A stretch of 64,000 nt of DNA from Exiguobacterium sp. Leaf196. GTDB lineage: Bacteria; Bacillota; Bacilli; Exiguobacteriales; Exiguobacteriaceae. Positions 25,363 to 34,484 of this stretch are shown in pieces. Below the pieces are notes generated by a model, which worked only from the letters and a program-made list of their open reading frames with translations, was not told the DNA's origin and made no database searches. Each line of letters starts with the position of its first letter. Position 1 is the stretch's first letter. Position numbers and translations under genes: made by a program. Location: positions 124,001-188,000 of the forward strand of contig NZ_LMPV01000006.1 of NCBI RefSeq assembly GCF_001423965.1, in the 5' to 3' direction.

Positions 25363-26621
25363 CAGCGGCGAAGCTTCTTCCGAAGTTTTTGTAGAATCGG
25401 TAACCCCGTCTCAAGCAACAGATAGAGCGGACGATTGAGTACATAATCAAACTCACCGATTTTTTCAATCATTCGGCTGCCCCACCCAGATTTAAAGGCA
25501 TAGAGTCCCGCGTAATGATCATCCGGGTCGGTCGAACCACTGACTCCACCGAAGTCATAGGAGAGCGCACCATGTTCTTTCGCATATTGCATCATCGTCC
25601 ATTGCATCAAATGGTTCGGCATGAATTCCCGGTACTCGTTCGATGAGGCTCCATATAAGTAATAGGAACGACGACCAGCAAGCGTCAAAAGACCACCAGA
25701 CAGGATGACACCGTTTGGATGTTTGGCAGCAATCGTCATCAGTTCCGTTTTCGACTTCTCTGCTTTTTCGATTTGTGCTGTCGTCTGCTCCAAGCGATTG
25801 TTTAAGCTTTTTAGCTTCTTCTCAGCCGTCTCTTTCTCAAGCTGACGGTGAATCTTCGAGAGTTCCTTATCGGCTTGAAGTAATAAAGCTTCCGTATTCT
25901 CAAGAGCACGTACGACATCAAGTTTCGTCAAAAACAAGACCGCATCACCCTTTGGATGGAGATGATCATACAGATTCTCGAAATAATCCAGACCGCGGAT
26001 CGAGAACCCATCCCGTTCGCCCGTCTCGACCATCAGCTTCGCAAATGTCTTGAGTCCTTCACGATCCGCTTGTTCGCATACGATCCCTTTGCGTTCAGCA
26101 AGACGGACGTTGTAGCGGAACTTCGAATGGAAACCGTCGAAGATCTCTTTTTCTGTTCCTTCAAGATTCGTCTCCATCGTAAAGCGTGGTTGCGCGTAGT
26201 CAAAACCGCCGCCAAAACCGTTATGTTTGAAGCCAAGTCCTTGCATCTCCTGTAACAGACCTGGATATTCTTCCCGCTCGACGTTCGGATCGAATTTAAT
26301 CGCAATCGCCTTCTGTTGTTTTGCGACACGTATCGCTTCATCACGAAGAGCACGAAGTGCGTCCGTATCCGTATAATCGACGACGAAACCGCGCGGTGCA
26401 TAACAAAGCGTGAACGGTAGCTTCGGTACTTTCTTAAACAAGAGCAGACCAACTCCGGCAATCTCACCAGTAGTTGTTCCGACCGCGATCCGTTCATGTG
26501 TCCATCCTGTCGCGCTTTTGACTTCTCCCCATGCTGGAAGCTGGAGTAAGTCGCCTTTTGGATGTGTTTTTACGAATGTTTCAAATTGATCTATGGTTAC
26601 AACGATTGGTTGATAAGTCAC
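25362..26621 (-). CDS. FemABX-family peptidoglycan interpeptide-bridge transferase (FemX-like)
   Basis: Adds an amino acid, usually glycine from a tRNA, to the lysine side chain of lipid II or a nascent bridge. The 419 residues show two GNAT-like halves interrupted by a helical coiled-coil hairpin (about 230-290, rich in K, E and Q: LSKIHRQLEKETAEKKLKSL). That insert is the hallmark of FemABX. GGGFDYAQPRFTMETNLEGTE and MPNHLMQWTMMQYAKEHGALSYDFGGVSG are typical family segments. The start is GTG, overlapping the murE stop (GTGA) behind GGAGG. A single Fem protein fits the Lys-Gly bridge reported for Exiguobacterium. Attaching the first glycine is inference from context. Confidence 0.85.
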   Translation of the reverse strand: MTYQPIVVTIDQFETFVKTHPKGDLLQLPAWGEVKSATGWTHERIAVGTTTGEIAGVGLLLFKKVPKLPFTLCYAPRGFVVDYTDTDALRALRDEAIRVAKQQKAIAIKFDPNVEREEYPGLLQEMQGLGFKHNGFGGGFDYAQPRFTMETNLEGTEKEIFDGFHSKFRYNVRLAERKGIVCEQADREGLKTFAKLMVETGERDGFSIRGLDYFENLYDHLHPKGDAVLFLTKLDVVRALENTEALLLQADKELSKIHRQLEKETAEKKLKSLNNRLEQTTAQIEKAEKSKTELMTIAAKHPNGVILSGGLLTLAGRRSYYLYGASSNEYREFMPNHLMQWTMMQYAKEHGALSYDFGGVSGSTDPDDHYAGLYAFKSGWGSRMIEKIGEFDYVLNRPLYLLLETGLPILQKLRKKLRR

Positions 26622-28081
26622 TTCTGTTCCTCCATTTGCCGTATCATCTCTTTGACGATGACTTCCTCATCGAGAGGGATTTTCTCATCCCCAATGATTT
26701 GATATTTTTCATGACCTTTACCGGCTAAGATGACGATATTATCTGGTCGTGCGAGTCGTGCTGCATAACGCACGGCCTCTTCCCGATCACCGATTTCAAC
26801 GAACTGATCGTGGGTCATCCCTTTGGCGATGCCGGATGTAATTGACTCATATGCTTCATATCGTGGATCATCCGTCGTGATGACGACGGTTCCTGCGTAG
26901 GTCGAAGCCAGTTCGCCCATCTTCGGTCGTTTCGTCACGTCGCGGTTTCCACCTGTCCCGATCAGGAAGACGATCTTTTCCTTCGGTACGTCAACGAGTG
27001 CTTTCAGACACTGTTCAATGCCGTCAGGAGTATGCGCGTAGTCGACATACACGTTATATCCTTCAATTGGTAAGCGTTGCATCCGACCTTTTGCCGGACG
27101 GATTGCTGAAATCGCTCCTGCAATCGTCGTTAGGTCGTATCCGCAAGACAAGAGGATCCCTGTCGCAAGCAACAGATTGTAGACGTTAAAGCGACCGATG
27201 AAATTCGCCGTGACGTCGACTTGTTCTTCTTTGTACATCATCGTGAACGTCGTTTGTTGAAGTGACTGTTCAATCGCCGTTGCTCGGAGGTCAGCTGCGT
27301 TGTCGATACCGTACGTCATGACACGAGCACCTGTCATCATTTCGTACAGTTCGCTCGTCGGATCATCGGCATTCAAGACCGCGACTTTCTCTGTCGACAG
27401 CCGTTGTCCGAGCTGTGCGAATAACAATCCTTTGGCACGCGCATAGTTCTCAAACGTTTTGTGAAAATCGAGGTGATCATGCGTCAGATTCGTGAATCCC
27501 GCAATGTCGTAATCGACACCCGTTACTCGACCAAGCTCTAGTCCATGCGAAGAGACTTCCATGATGACGTCTTGGACATCTTCTTTATGCATTTGATGCA
27601 AAAATGCTTGTAATTCGGAGCTTTGTGGTGTCGTATTGCGACTTGGTACGACGCGGTCACCAATCTTGACTTCGACCGTTCCGATGATACCCGTTTTCCG
27701 ACCAAGGTGCGCTAATATATCACGGACAATCGTCGTCGTCGTCGTTTTCCCGTTCGTTCCTGTAATACCAATCATCCGCATCTTTTCAGAAGGATAATCA
27801 TAGAATTTGCCAGCCAATTCGGCAATGGCACGTGATGTACTACGAACGAGAATGACAGGAATCGACACATTGACCGGTTGTTCCGCAACGATTGCGACCG
27901 CTCCTTGTGCTTCTGCCTGTTTGGCATAGTCGTGTCCATCAACAGTATACCCTTTGATGGCGACGAACAATGTTCCCGGTTTAACATCCCGTGAATCGGT
28001 CGTGATGGACGTGACGTCCACTTCTACCATTCGTTCGATTTTTTGCGTCTGTATGACTTGAATCAGTTCAGCTAAATTCAA
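26618..28081 (-). CDS. murE: UDP-MurNAc-tripeptide synthetase (MurE)
   Basis: Adds the third stem residue (diaminopimelate or lysine) to UDP-MurNAc-L-Ala-D-Glu. The 487 residues have the Mur ligase three-domain plan with Walker GITGTNGKTTTTT (about 108-120), the NTTPQSSELQ and DHLDFHKTFENYARAK motifs and VYVDYAHTPDGIEQ. The specificity loop reads TTDDPRYEAY instead of the DNPR of meso-DAP enzymes or the DNPA-type of S. aureus lysine enzymes, so substrate choice is open. The gene neighbours suggest lysine. The start is TTG (28079-28081) behind AAGGA. It lies outside the usual mra/dcw cluster. The femX-like gene overlaps it by four bases. Confidence 0.92.
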   Translation of the reverse strand: MNLAELIQVIQTQKIERMVEVDVTSITTDSRDVKPGTLFVAIKGYTVDGHDYAKQAEAQGAVAIVAEQPVNVSIPVILVRSTSRAIAELAGKFYDYPSEKMRMIGITGTNGKTTTTTIVRDILAHLGRKTGIIGTVEVKIGDRVVPSRNTTPQSSELQAFLHQMHKEDVQDVIMEVSSHGLELGRVTGVDYDIAGFTNLTHDHLDFHKTFENYARAKGLLFAQLGQRLSTEKVAVLNADDPTSELYEMMTGARVMTYGIDNAADLRATAIEQSLQQTTFTMMYKEEQVDVTANFIGRFNVYNLLLATGILLSCGYDLTTIAGAISAIRPAKGRMQRLPIEGYNVYVDYAHTPDGIEQCLKALVDVPKEKIVFLIGTGGNRDVTKRPKMGELASTYAGTVVITTDDPRYEAYESITSGIAKGMTHDQFVEIGDREEAVRYAARLARPDNIVILAGKGHEKYQIIGDEKIPLDEEVIVKEMIRQMEEQK

Positions 28082-28140
28082 CGGTATTCCTTCTTTCTCG
28101 ACATCGTCATTTCATATGTTTCATCTATTCCGTTCTGCTG

Positions 28141-29373
28141 TCATGCTTCCTCTTCCTGGTCTGCCGGAAGAATATAGGCCTTTGCCGGTTCCTCCGAAAA
28201 GATGTGCTCAATCAGCCCTTCGATGTCCGATGGACGAATTCGTTCTACATCCGCTAGTACTTCTTCGAGTGACGGGTGACGATGCAGATGCAACTCATTT
28301 CGGGCATTTCGGTTCATATGGCTCGATGTGCCTTCGTTTCCTAAAATCAGAGAACCTTTTAGCTGTTCAATGCCATCTTCGAGTTCCTTAGCGGATAGTC
28401 CGTCCCGCTTCAAGCGATCAATCTCAGCAGCGAGAACCTGTTCGACCTCTTCGACTGATTCCGGAGACGTACCGACATAAATCGTGAACGTGCCATGATC
28501 GTCAAACGTCGTGTAATAGGAAAAGACTGAATAAGCAAGACCGCGTTCCTCTCGGATTGATTGGAACAAGCGACTCGACATCGTCGCACCGAATGCATTG
28601 TTGAGTAAGGCGAGGGCAGGCAATCGTGGATCAGCAGAAGGAATCGCACGGAAATTATAACAAATATGTGCCTGTTCCGTATCCTTTTCCTTACGAATCA
28701 CACCATTTTGTAACCTTGGTGACGCTGTCTCACGGGTCTTCGATCGTGATATGAGGATCGACATCCGCTCTTGAATCTGCGTAATCAACTCGTCTGAGAC
28801 GTTTCCGGCAACGGAAATGACGATTTGATCCGGAGCATATGCTTCTTCGAGATACTGTTCAATCATTGTACGATCAATCCGAAGCACACTCTCTTCCGTT
28901 CCAAGAATCGGACGAGCCATGACATCCTCTCCGTAAGCCGCAACAGCTAATAACTCATGGACGAGATCATCTGGTGTGTCATCGTACATTTTAATCTCTT
29001 CAATGACGACCTTTTTCTCTTTTTCTAGTTCCTCCGCATCGAACGTCGATTCGAGGAACATGTCCGCCAACACTTGAAAGGCTTCACCTGCATGTTCATC
29101 TAATGTCTTGACGTAATAACACGTTTGATCCTTACTCGTGAACGCATTAATATTTCCACCAAGTCGGTCAAAATAAACCGCAATCTCTTTTGCCGTATGG
29201 CGTTTTGTTCCTTTGAACATCATATGCTCGATGAGATGACTGATACCATGCTCCTCGATCTGTTCCGTCCGACTTCCTGCTTGAATGAAGATTCCGGTCG
29301 CGACGCTGCGTGCTTCTGGCATCCGTTCAACGATTAGTCGAACCCCGTTTTCTAGTTGTATCCGTTCGATCAT
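28141..29373 (-). CDS. mlpA: M16-family zinc protease MlpA/YmxG
   Basis: Processing-peptidase-like zinc protease of 410 residues. The inverted zinc motif HxxEH is seen in ISHLIEHMMFKGT (about 45-58) with the downstream glutamate region VVIEEIKMYDD. The C-terminal half carries RGLAYSVFSYY, the arginine-tyrosine motif of M16 B-type enzymes. The ATG at 29371-29373 follows GGAGG. The longer frame to 29448 runs through the pnp hairpin and is rejected. It follows pnp, as in Bacillus (ymxG). Its physiological substrate is not established from the sequence; the B. subtilis gene has been linked to exoenzyme control. Confidence 0.88.
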   Translation of the reverse strand: MIERIQLENGVRLIVERMPEARSVATGIFIQAGSRTEQIEEHGISHLIEHMMFKGTKRHTAKEIAVYFDRLGGNINAFTSKDQTCYYVKTLDEHAGEAFQVLADMFLESTFDAEELEKEKKVVIEEIKMYDDTPDDLVHELLAVAAYGEDVMARPILGTEESVLRIDRTMIEQYLEEAYAPDQIVISVAGNVSDELITQIQERMSILISRSKTRETASPRLQNGVIRKEKDTEQAHICYNFRAIPSADPRLPALALLNNAFGATMSSRLFQSIREERGLAYSVFSYYTTFDDHGTFTIYVGTSPESVEEVEQVLAAEIDRLKRDGLSAKELEDGIEQLKGSLILGNEGTSSHMNRNARNELHLHRHPSLEEVLADVERIRPSDIEGLIEHIFSEEPAKAYILPADQEEEA

Positions 29374-29397
29374 AGTAATTCCTCCAAATATAGGAAA

Positions 29398-29441
29398 CAA
29401 GGTGGCTCTCGTTGCATTCTCTGCACCGTCGAGCCACCTTG
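29398..29441 (-). terminator. Terminator-like hairpin between pnp and mlpA
   Basis: CAAGGTGGCTC pairs perfectly with GAGCCACCTTG (11 bp) around a 22-base loop, followed by TTGTTTCC. It ends 25 bases before mlpA, so readthrough must supply mlpA. Confidence 0.7.
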
Positions 29442-29447
29442 GATTCA

Positions 29448-31667
29448 TTAGTTACGACGTGGTGGACGTTGTCCGTCACGTGGTGGGCGTGAACCCTGAT
29501 CCCGGCGTGGCGGGCGGTTCTCACGCTCTGTCTTTTTCTTTTCTTCGTATGCGGCACGGTCTTCTTCGCTTAATCCTTCGACGAGCAGGACTTTGTGCGA
29601 CGCGTTAACGCGTCCTTTGTCATCGATTTCTGTGACACGGACTTTTAGCTTATCTCCAAGTTTAACGACATCTTCCGTTTGACCAACACGGTCAAGTGCG
29701 AGTTCCGAGATGTGGACGAGTGCGTCTTTTCCTTTGAACAATTCGACGAATGCACCGAATTTCTCAACGCGACGGACCGTTCCATCGAATTCTTCACCGA
29801 CGACGACTTCACGGACGATATCTTCGATCAATTGACGGGCACGATCGATGCCAGCTTGATCCGTCGAAGCGATAAAGACTGTTCCGTCTTGATCGATGTC
29901 GATCTTAACGCCTGTCTCATCGATGATACCGTTGATGACTTTACCACCAGGTCCGATGACATCACGGATTTTATCTGGATTGATTTTAAGTGTGACGATT
30001 TTCGGCGCGTATTGCGACAATTCGACACGCGGTTCAGCAATGACAGATTGCATATGCTCAAGAATATGCAGACGACCAAGACGTGCTTGTTCAAGTGCTT
30101 CTTCAAGAATTTGACGCGTGATTCCGCCAATTTTCATATCCATTTGGAGAGCTGTGACACCTTCGTGAGTTCCAGCGACTTTAAAGTCCATATCTCCGAG
30201 ATGATCTTCCATCCCTTGGATATCTGTCAAGATCGAGTAATTTTCGCCTTCCATGATCAAGCCCATCGCGATACCAGCGACAGGTGCTTTTAATGGAACA
30301 CCCGCATCCATCATGGCAAGGATCGAACCACAGATGGAAGCCTGTGATGAAGAACCGTTCGACTCAAGCACTTCTGATACGAGACGAATCGTGTACGGGA
30401 AATCAACTTCATTCGGAAGAACTGGTAAAAGTGCGCGTTCTCCGAGTGCCCCGTGACCAATTTCACGACGACCTGGTGCACGCATCGGACGTGCTTCCCC
30501 AACTGAGAATGGTGGGAAGTTATAATGGTGCATGAAACGTTTCTCTTCCTTCAGACCAAGTCCATCAATGATTTGAGCGTCACCCGCAACACCAAGTGTC
30601 GCTACAGACAAGACTTGTGTCTGACCGCGTGTGAACAGACCTGAACCGTGTGCACGTGGCAAGAGACCGACTTCTGAATCAAGCGGACGGATCTCAGCAA
30701 GACCACGACCATCTGGACGAACTTTGTCTTCCGTGATGAGACGACGGACTTCGTCTTTGACGAACTTGTTGAGCACGCCTGATACTTCAGCCAGTTGCTC
30801 TGCTGTGACGGACTCGTCAGCTGCATACAACTCGATGTATTTTGCGATGACTTCGTTGATAGCAATGTCACGCGCTTGTTTTTCTTCAACTTGAACCGCT
30901 TGTGTGACTTCTGCTAATGCTTCTGCTTTCAGGCGATTGACGATTGTCTCATCGAAGCTTGATACCGTATATTCGAACTTCCCTTTACCGACTTGTGCGA
31001 CGATTTCTTCTTGGAACGCGATCATTTCCTTGATGACATCGTGTCCAAGTAAAATCGCTTCAAGCATTGCTTGTTCCGATACTTCCTTCGCACCTGCTTC
31101 AACCATGTTGACGGCATGTTTTGTTCCAGCAACTTGAAGGTCGATGTCGCTGACTTCCATTTGCGCTGAAGTCGGGTTCACGACGAATTCTCCGTCGACG
31201 CGACCGATCGTCACACCTGCGATTGGACCGTCGAATGGAATATCCGAGATCGAAAGCGCAATCGAAGCCCCGATCATCGCAGCGACTTCTGGTGAATTGT
31301 CAGCATCTGACGAAAGAACCGTCGTCGCCACTTGTACGTCGTGACGGAAACCATCCGGGAATAATGGACGGATTGGACGGTCGATCAGACGCGAAGTCAA
31401 GATCGCGCTCTCTCCAGGACGTCCTTCACGTTTAAGGAATCCACCTGGGATTTTCCCTGCCGCATATAATTTTTCTTCATAGTTCACTGTTAATGGGAAG
31501 AAATCTAAGTCCTTTGGTTGTTTTGATGCAACGACCGTAGCAAGAACGGCTGTATCACCGTAGCGAATCAATGCTGCTCCGTTCGCTTGTTTTGCTAATT
31601 GACCGATTTCAATCGTTAATGGACGTCCACCGAGTTCGGTCGAAAACGTCTGTTTTGTTTGTGACAT
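29448..31667 (-). CDS. pnp: Polyribonucleotide nucleotidyltransferase (PNPase)
   Basis: Phosphorolytic 3'-5' exoribonuclease. The protein has 739 residues from the ATG at 31665-31667 (GAGAGGAG upstream; the frame to 31703 is rejected). It has two RNase PH domains (about 10-210 and 310-540), an alpha-helical linker, a KH domain with [17 protein letters not shown] (about 560-620) and an S1 domain with [20 protein letters not shown] (about 625-690). A lysine/glutamate-rich linker and an Arg/Pro-rich tail (ending PPRRN) follow, of a kind often involved in RNA or degradosome contacts. It is between rpsO and mlpA, the standard order. Confidence 0.96.
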   Translation of the reverse strand: MSQTKQTFSTELGGRPLTIEIGQLAKQANGAALIRYGDTAVLATVVASKQPKDLDFFPLTVNYEEKLYAAGKIPGGFLKREGRPGESAILTSRLIDRPIRPLFPDGFRHDVQVATTVLSSDADNSPEVAAMIGASIALSISDIPFDGPIAGVTIGRVDGEFVVNPTSAQMEVSDIDLQVAGTKHAVNMVEAGAKEVSEQAMLEAILLGHDVIKEMIAFQEEIVAQVGKGKFEYTVSSFDETIVNRLKAEALAEVTQAVQVEEKQARDIAINEVIAKYIELYAADESVTAEQLAEVSGVLNKFVKDEVRRLITEDKVRPDGRGLAEIRPLDSEVGLLPRAHGSGLFTRGQTQVLSVATLGVAGDAQIIDGLGLKEEKRFMHHYNFPPFSVGEARPMRAPGRREIGHGALGERALLPVLPNEVDFPYTIRLVSEVLESNGSSSQASICGSILAMMDAGVPLKAPVAGIAMGLIMEGENYSILTDIQGMEDHLGDMDFKVAGTHEGVTALQMDMKIGGITRQILEEALEQARLGRLHILEHMQSVIAEPRVELSQYAPKIVTLKINPDKIRDVIGPGGKVINGIIDETGVKIDIDQDGTVFIASTDQAGIDRARQLIEDIVREVVVGEEFDGTVRRVEKFGAFVELFKGKDALVHISELALDRVGQTEDVVKLGDKLKVRVTEIDDKGRVNASHKVLLVEGLSEEDRAAYEEKKKTERENRPPRRDQGSRPPRDGQRPPRRN

Positions 31668-31758
31668 GCACAAATCTCCTCTCACTGCTATCCGTTTTTT
31701 CATTCAAATCTAATTATGTAGGTTCTTGCGCAAAAAGTCCATGAATCGGCAAAAAAAA

Positions 31759-31784
31759 GAAACAGGAGACGATGCTCCTGCTTC
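31759..31784 (-). terminator. Terminator after rpsO
   Basis: GAAnCAGGAG pairs with CTCCTGnTTC around a 6-base loop, followed by TTTTTTTT on the minus strand. Confidence 0.85.
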
Positions 31785-31805
31785 CCTACCTCGTTCTCGT
31801 CGGGA

Positions 31806-32075
31806 TTAGCGACGGAGACCAAGACGCTCGATCAACGAACGGTAACGTGCAACATCCTTGTTACGAAGGTATGTGAGCAAGTTACGGCGACGACCGACCA
31901 TTTTCAAGAGACCACGACGTGAGTGGTGATCCTTTTTGTGTGTACGTAAGTGATCGTTCAAAGTTGTGATCTGTTCAGTTAAAACAGCAACTTGTACTTC
32001 CGGCGAACCAGTATCGCCTTGTTTCGTAGCATATGCTTCGATGATTTCGTTTTTACGTTCTTTTGTGAGTGCCAT
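31806..32075 (-). CDS. rpsO: 30S ribosomal protein S15
   Basis: Primary-binding small-subunit protein that contacts 16S rRNA helices 20-22. It has 89 residues from the ATG at 32073-32075, which follows GGAGG, and the family signature [20 protein letters not shown]. It has its own promoter within the end of ribF and its own terminator ahead of pnp. A leader of roughly 90 bases precedes the start. In several bacteria S15 represses its own translation through such a leader. Confidence 0.97.
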   Translation of the reverse strand: MALTKERKNEIIEAYATKQGDTGSPEVQVAVLTEQITTLNDHLRTHKKDHHSRRGLLKMVGRRRNLLTYLRNKDVARYRSLIERLGLRR

Positions 32076-32173
32076 TGTCACTCCACCTCCATCTTATGAA
32101 TGACCGTATTCCCGAGCATCGGATGGTGAGACCAGATGCCAAGTGAATCGGCTGTACGTGATCGTACTGACCT

Positions 32174-32202
32174 ATCATAACGAACCCTGTCCGTACTGTC
32201 AA
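32174..32202 (-). promoter_or_regulatory. Consensus sigma-A promoter of rpsO
   Basis: TTGACA (32197-32202) and TATGAT (32174-32179) on the minus strand have exactly 17 bp between them. The -35 overlaps the stop region of ribF. Confidence 0.88.
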
Positions 32203-33128
32203 ACGCTTAATTGTACATTTGCTTCTTCGCGGTCCCGTGCCAATTGTTCTTTCAATTGATCGATACCGTTGAAGGCTTTTTCATCGCGTAAGTAAGCGAT
32301 CCATTCAAGCGTCAATTCTTGACCATAAAGATCTTCATCAAAGTCAAGAAGATGCGTCTCGATACTGACGTCTCCCGTCTCATAGAACGTTGGGCGTCTC
32401 CCGACATTCGTCATCGCCTTGAACCGGCGACCGTCTGCTAAGCGAACGAATGTCGCATACACACCAAGTTTCGGAATGACGTAGGCGAATTCCGGTCGCA
32501 TGTTGGCTGTCGGGAAACCGATTTGCCGTCCGCGTGCGTCACCGTGAATGATCGTGCCTTTGATTTGGTAGGGTTCTCCAAGCAAACGTGCAGCCGGTTC
32601 GACTTCTCCTGCAGCAAGTAAACGACGAATCCGGGTTGAGCTGATCTTTTCAGCTTCTTCTTGGAATTCTGCTACAACGGTATGCGTAAATGTGCCACGA
32701 CTATGAAAATCAAGCGTCGCCATTTTGCCGGCTCCGAAGCGACCGTAGGAATAATCGAATCCAGCAACGACGTGTTCTGCTCCAGACGCAATCAGATATT
32801 CGTCGACGAAAGCTTGCGGTGATAATTCCGAGAAAGGAATCGTAAACTCAATCACATAAACACGATCGACACCAAGCTGCTCGAGTTTCTCTAATTTGCG
32901 TTCAAGCGGCGTGATGTAGTGGACTGGTTCATCCCCTTTACCAAGCACTTGTTTCGGATGGGGATCAAAGGTCATGACAGCCAAAGGCAGGCGACGAGCC
33001 TCCGCTTCTTTTAGTGCTGCTGCGATGACTTGCTGATGTCCGAGATGTACACCGTCAAAAAAGCCGAGTGCGATGACAGCAGGGTCTTTTTGAGGTTGTT
33101 CCGGATATGTTAAATGTATGATGTCCAT
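32199..33128 (-). CDS. ribF: Bifunctional riboflavin kinase / FMN adenylyltransferase
   Basis: Makes FMN from riboflavin and then FAD. The 309 residues contain an N-terminal nucleotidyltransferase domain (GFFDGVHLGHQQVI with its HxGH-like motif, about 20-35; later SSTRIRRLL) and a C-terminal flavokinase domain (about 185-305; GRQIGFPTANM, ETHLLDFDEDLYGQ). The ATG at 33126-33128 follows CGGAGAG. It is 16 bases after truB, in the usual truB–ribF pair. No FMN riboswitch is seen. Confidence 0.95.
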   Translation of the reverse strand: MDIIHLTYPEQPQKDPAVIALGFFDGVHLGHQQVIAAALKEAEARRLPLAVMTFDPHPKQVLGKGDEPVHYITPLERKLEKLEQLGVDRVYVIEFTIPFSELSPQAFVDEYLIASGAEHVVAGFDYSYGRFGAGKMATLDFHSRGTFTHTVVAEFQEEAEKISSTRIRRLLAAGEVEPAARLLGEPYQIKGTIIHGDARGRQIGFPTANMRPEFAYVIPKLGVYATFVRLADGRRFKAMTNVGRRPTFYETGDVSIETHLLDFDEDLYGQELTLEWIAYLRDEKAFNGIDQLKEQLARDREEANVQLSV

Positions 33129-33144
33129 GATGCTCTCTCCGATC

Positions 33145-34053
33145 TTAATCGATTTGTAGCATGACCTCAACGCGTGCTACCTGTTCTTCTGGAAGACGTC
33201 GATATAGCGCTAAAGGTACGTCTTCTTCATTATAGACAGTAAACAGCTCGAATTCGACTGGAATGCTTGTCAGCTTTGCTCCGTTCAACACACGCTGTGC
33301 AGTCGACGCATCGACCGTCAAGCGTGGCCATTTTTGGATGACGTGTTCAATCGGTAGAACGTGTTGCATCCGTTCTTCGACCGTCTCATACGATTCGAGT
33401 GTCTCAAGAGTCACTGTATCCGTCTCAGCAATCGCACCAGAGCCTGTCCGGCGTAGTTCACTCATGTGTGCCGCGTAACCAAGTCGTTCTCCGATTTCTA
33501 CTGCTAATGTCCGAATATACGTTCCTTTTCCACAAGCGATATCAAGACGGAAACGACAAAGACCACCTTCGAACACAAGGTCTGATGTCCGTTCTAATCG
33601 ATCGATGCGGACGATTCGTGTCGGTCGTTCGACTTCAATGCCTTTTCGGGCATATTCATATAATTTTTTCCCATTCACTTTAACAGCTGAATAATACGGT
33701 GGCGTCTGCTCGATCTCTCCTGTCAATTGAGTCAAGATGTCCTCAATTGCTTCCTCGGTAATAGTTCCCGGTTCAACCGCTGTTTCGCGAACTGTTTCCC
33801 CGTGCGCATCTTCCGTTGTCGTTGCAAAGCCAATCGTCACTTCCGCCGCGTAGCGCTTTCCTTCATCTGTGATGAAGCGGGCAAGCTTCGTCGCTCGACC
33901 GAGACAAATCGGTAAGACACCCGTTACTTCCGGATCAAGCGTACCAGTATGTCCGACTTTTTTCGTTTGAAACAAGCGACGTAGACGAAAGACGCAATCA
34001 TGACTCGTCATACCCGCTGGTTTATCTAACGGTAATACTCCGATGGGTTCCAC
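33145..34053 (-). CDS. truB: tRNA pseudouridine-55 synthase TruB
   Basis: Isomerises U55 in the T-loop of tRNAs. It has 302 residues starting with GTG at 34051-34053 behind AAGGAGG; the frame to 34083 would run through a terminator stem and is rejected. The catalytic aspartate is in GHTGTLDPEVTGVLPICLG. KVNGKKLYEYARKG and ACGKGTYIRTLA are the other family motifs. A C-terminal PUA-like domain (about 225-300) is less conserved. It follows rbfA after a perfect hairpin. Confidence 0.95.
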   Translation of the reverse strand: MEPIGVLPLDKPAGMTSHDCVFRLRRLFQTKKVGHTGTLDPEVTGVLPICLGRATKLARFITDEGKRYAAEVTIGFATTTEDAHGETVRETAVEPGTITEEAIEDILTQLTGEIEQTPPYYSAVKVNGKKLYEYARKGIEVERPTRIVRIDRLERTSDLVFEGGLCRFRLDIACGKGTYIRTLAVEIGERLGYAAHMSELRRTGSGAIAETDTVTLETLESYETVEERMQHVLPIEHVIQKWPRLTVDASTAQRVLNGAKLTSIPVEFELFTVYNEEDVPLALYRRLPEEQVARVEVMLQID

Positions 34054-34072
34054 GTTATTTCCTCCTTGAAAA

Positions 34073-34098
34073 AAGGCAACCACACACGTGGTTGCCTT
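34073..34098 (-). terminator. Terminator-like hairpin between rbfA and truB
   Basis: AAGGCAACCA pairs perfectly with TGGTTGCCTT (10 bp) around a 6-base loop, followed by TTTTTT on the minus strand. The truB ribosome binding site begins immediately after. Confidence 0.88.
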
Positions 34099-34103
34099 AG
34101 ATG

Positions 34104-34445
34104 TTAATCTTTGTTCAAATTCCGAAGCAACTCATCAATGCGTGATCCGTATTCGACAGAAGAATCGACCTCGAACAATAGTTCAGGTGTTTTCCGTAGA
34201 CGAATCCGCGATCCGATTTCCTTGCGCATGAAGCCTTTTGATCTTTCGAGACCGATGCGCGCATCCTCACGTGCTTTTTCGTCACCGAGGACCGAGTAGA
34301 AGATCGTCGCTTGTTGTAAGTCTCCTGTCACTTCGACACCTGTGACGGTAATCGTCTTGACGCGAGGATCCTTGACATCTTTGATGAGCAATTGCGTAAT
34401 TTCCTTACGCATCTGTTCGGCGACACGATTCGAGCGTAAACTCAT
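34104..34445 (-). CDS. rbfA: Ribosome-binding factor A
   Basis: KH-like 16S rRNA maturation factor of 113 residues, needed for late 30S assembly and cold adaptation. The start MSLRSNRVAEQMRKEI and the KDPRVKTITVTGVEVTGDLQ segment are diagnostic. It lies 39 bases after infB in the standard nusA operon and is followed by a hairpin before truB. Confidence 0.95.
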   Translation of the reverse strand: MSLRSNRVAEQMRKEITQLLIKDVKDPRVKTITVTGVEVTGDLQQATIFYSVLGDEKAREDARIGLERSKGFMRKEIGSRIRLRKTPELLFEVDSSVEYGSRIDELLRNLNKD

Positions 34446-34484
34446 AGTTATTCCCTCCAGTTCGGAAGAATGGATTCCGTTCTG

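Noticed and set aside
33100..33200. FMN riboswitch near ribF
   Set aside because: ribF follows truB by 16 bases and no RFN-like leader is present.
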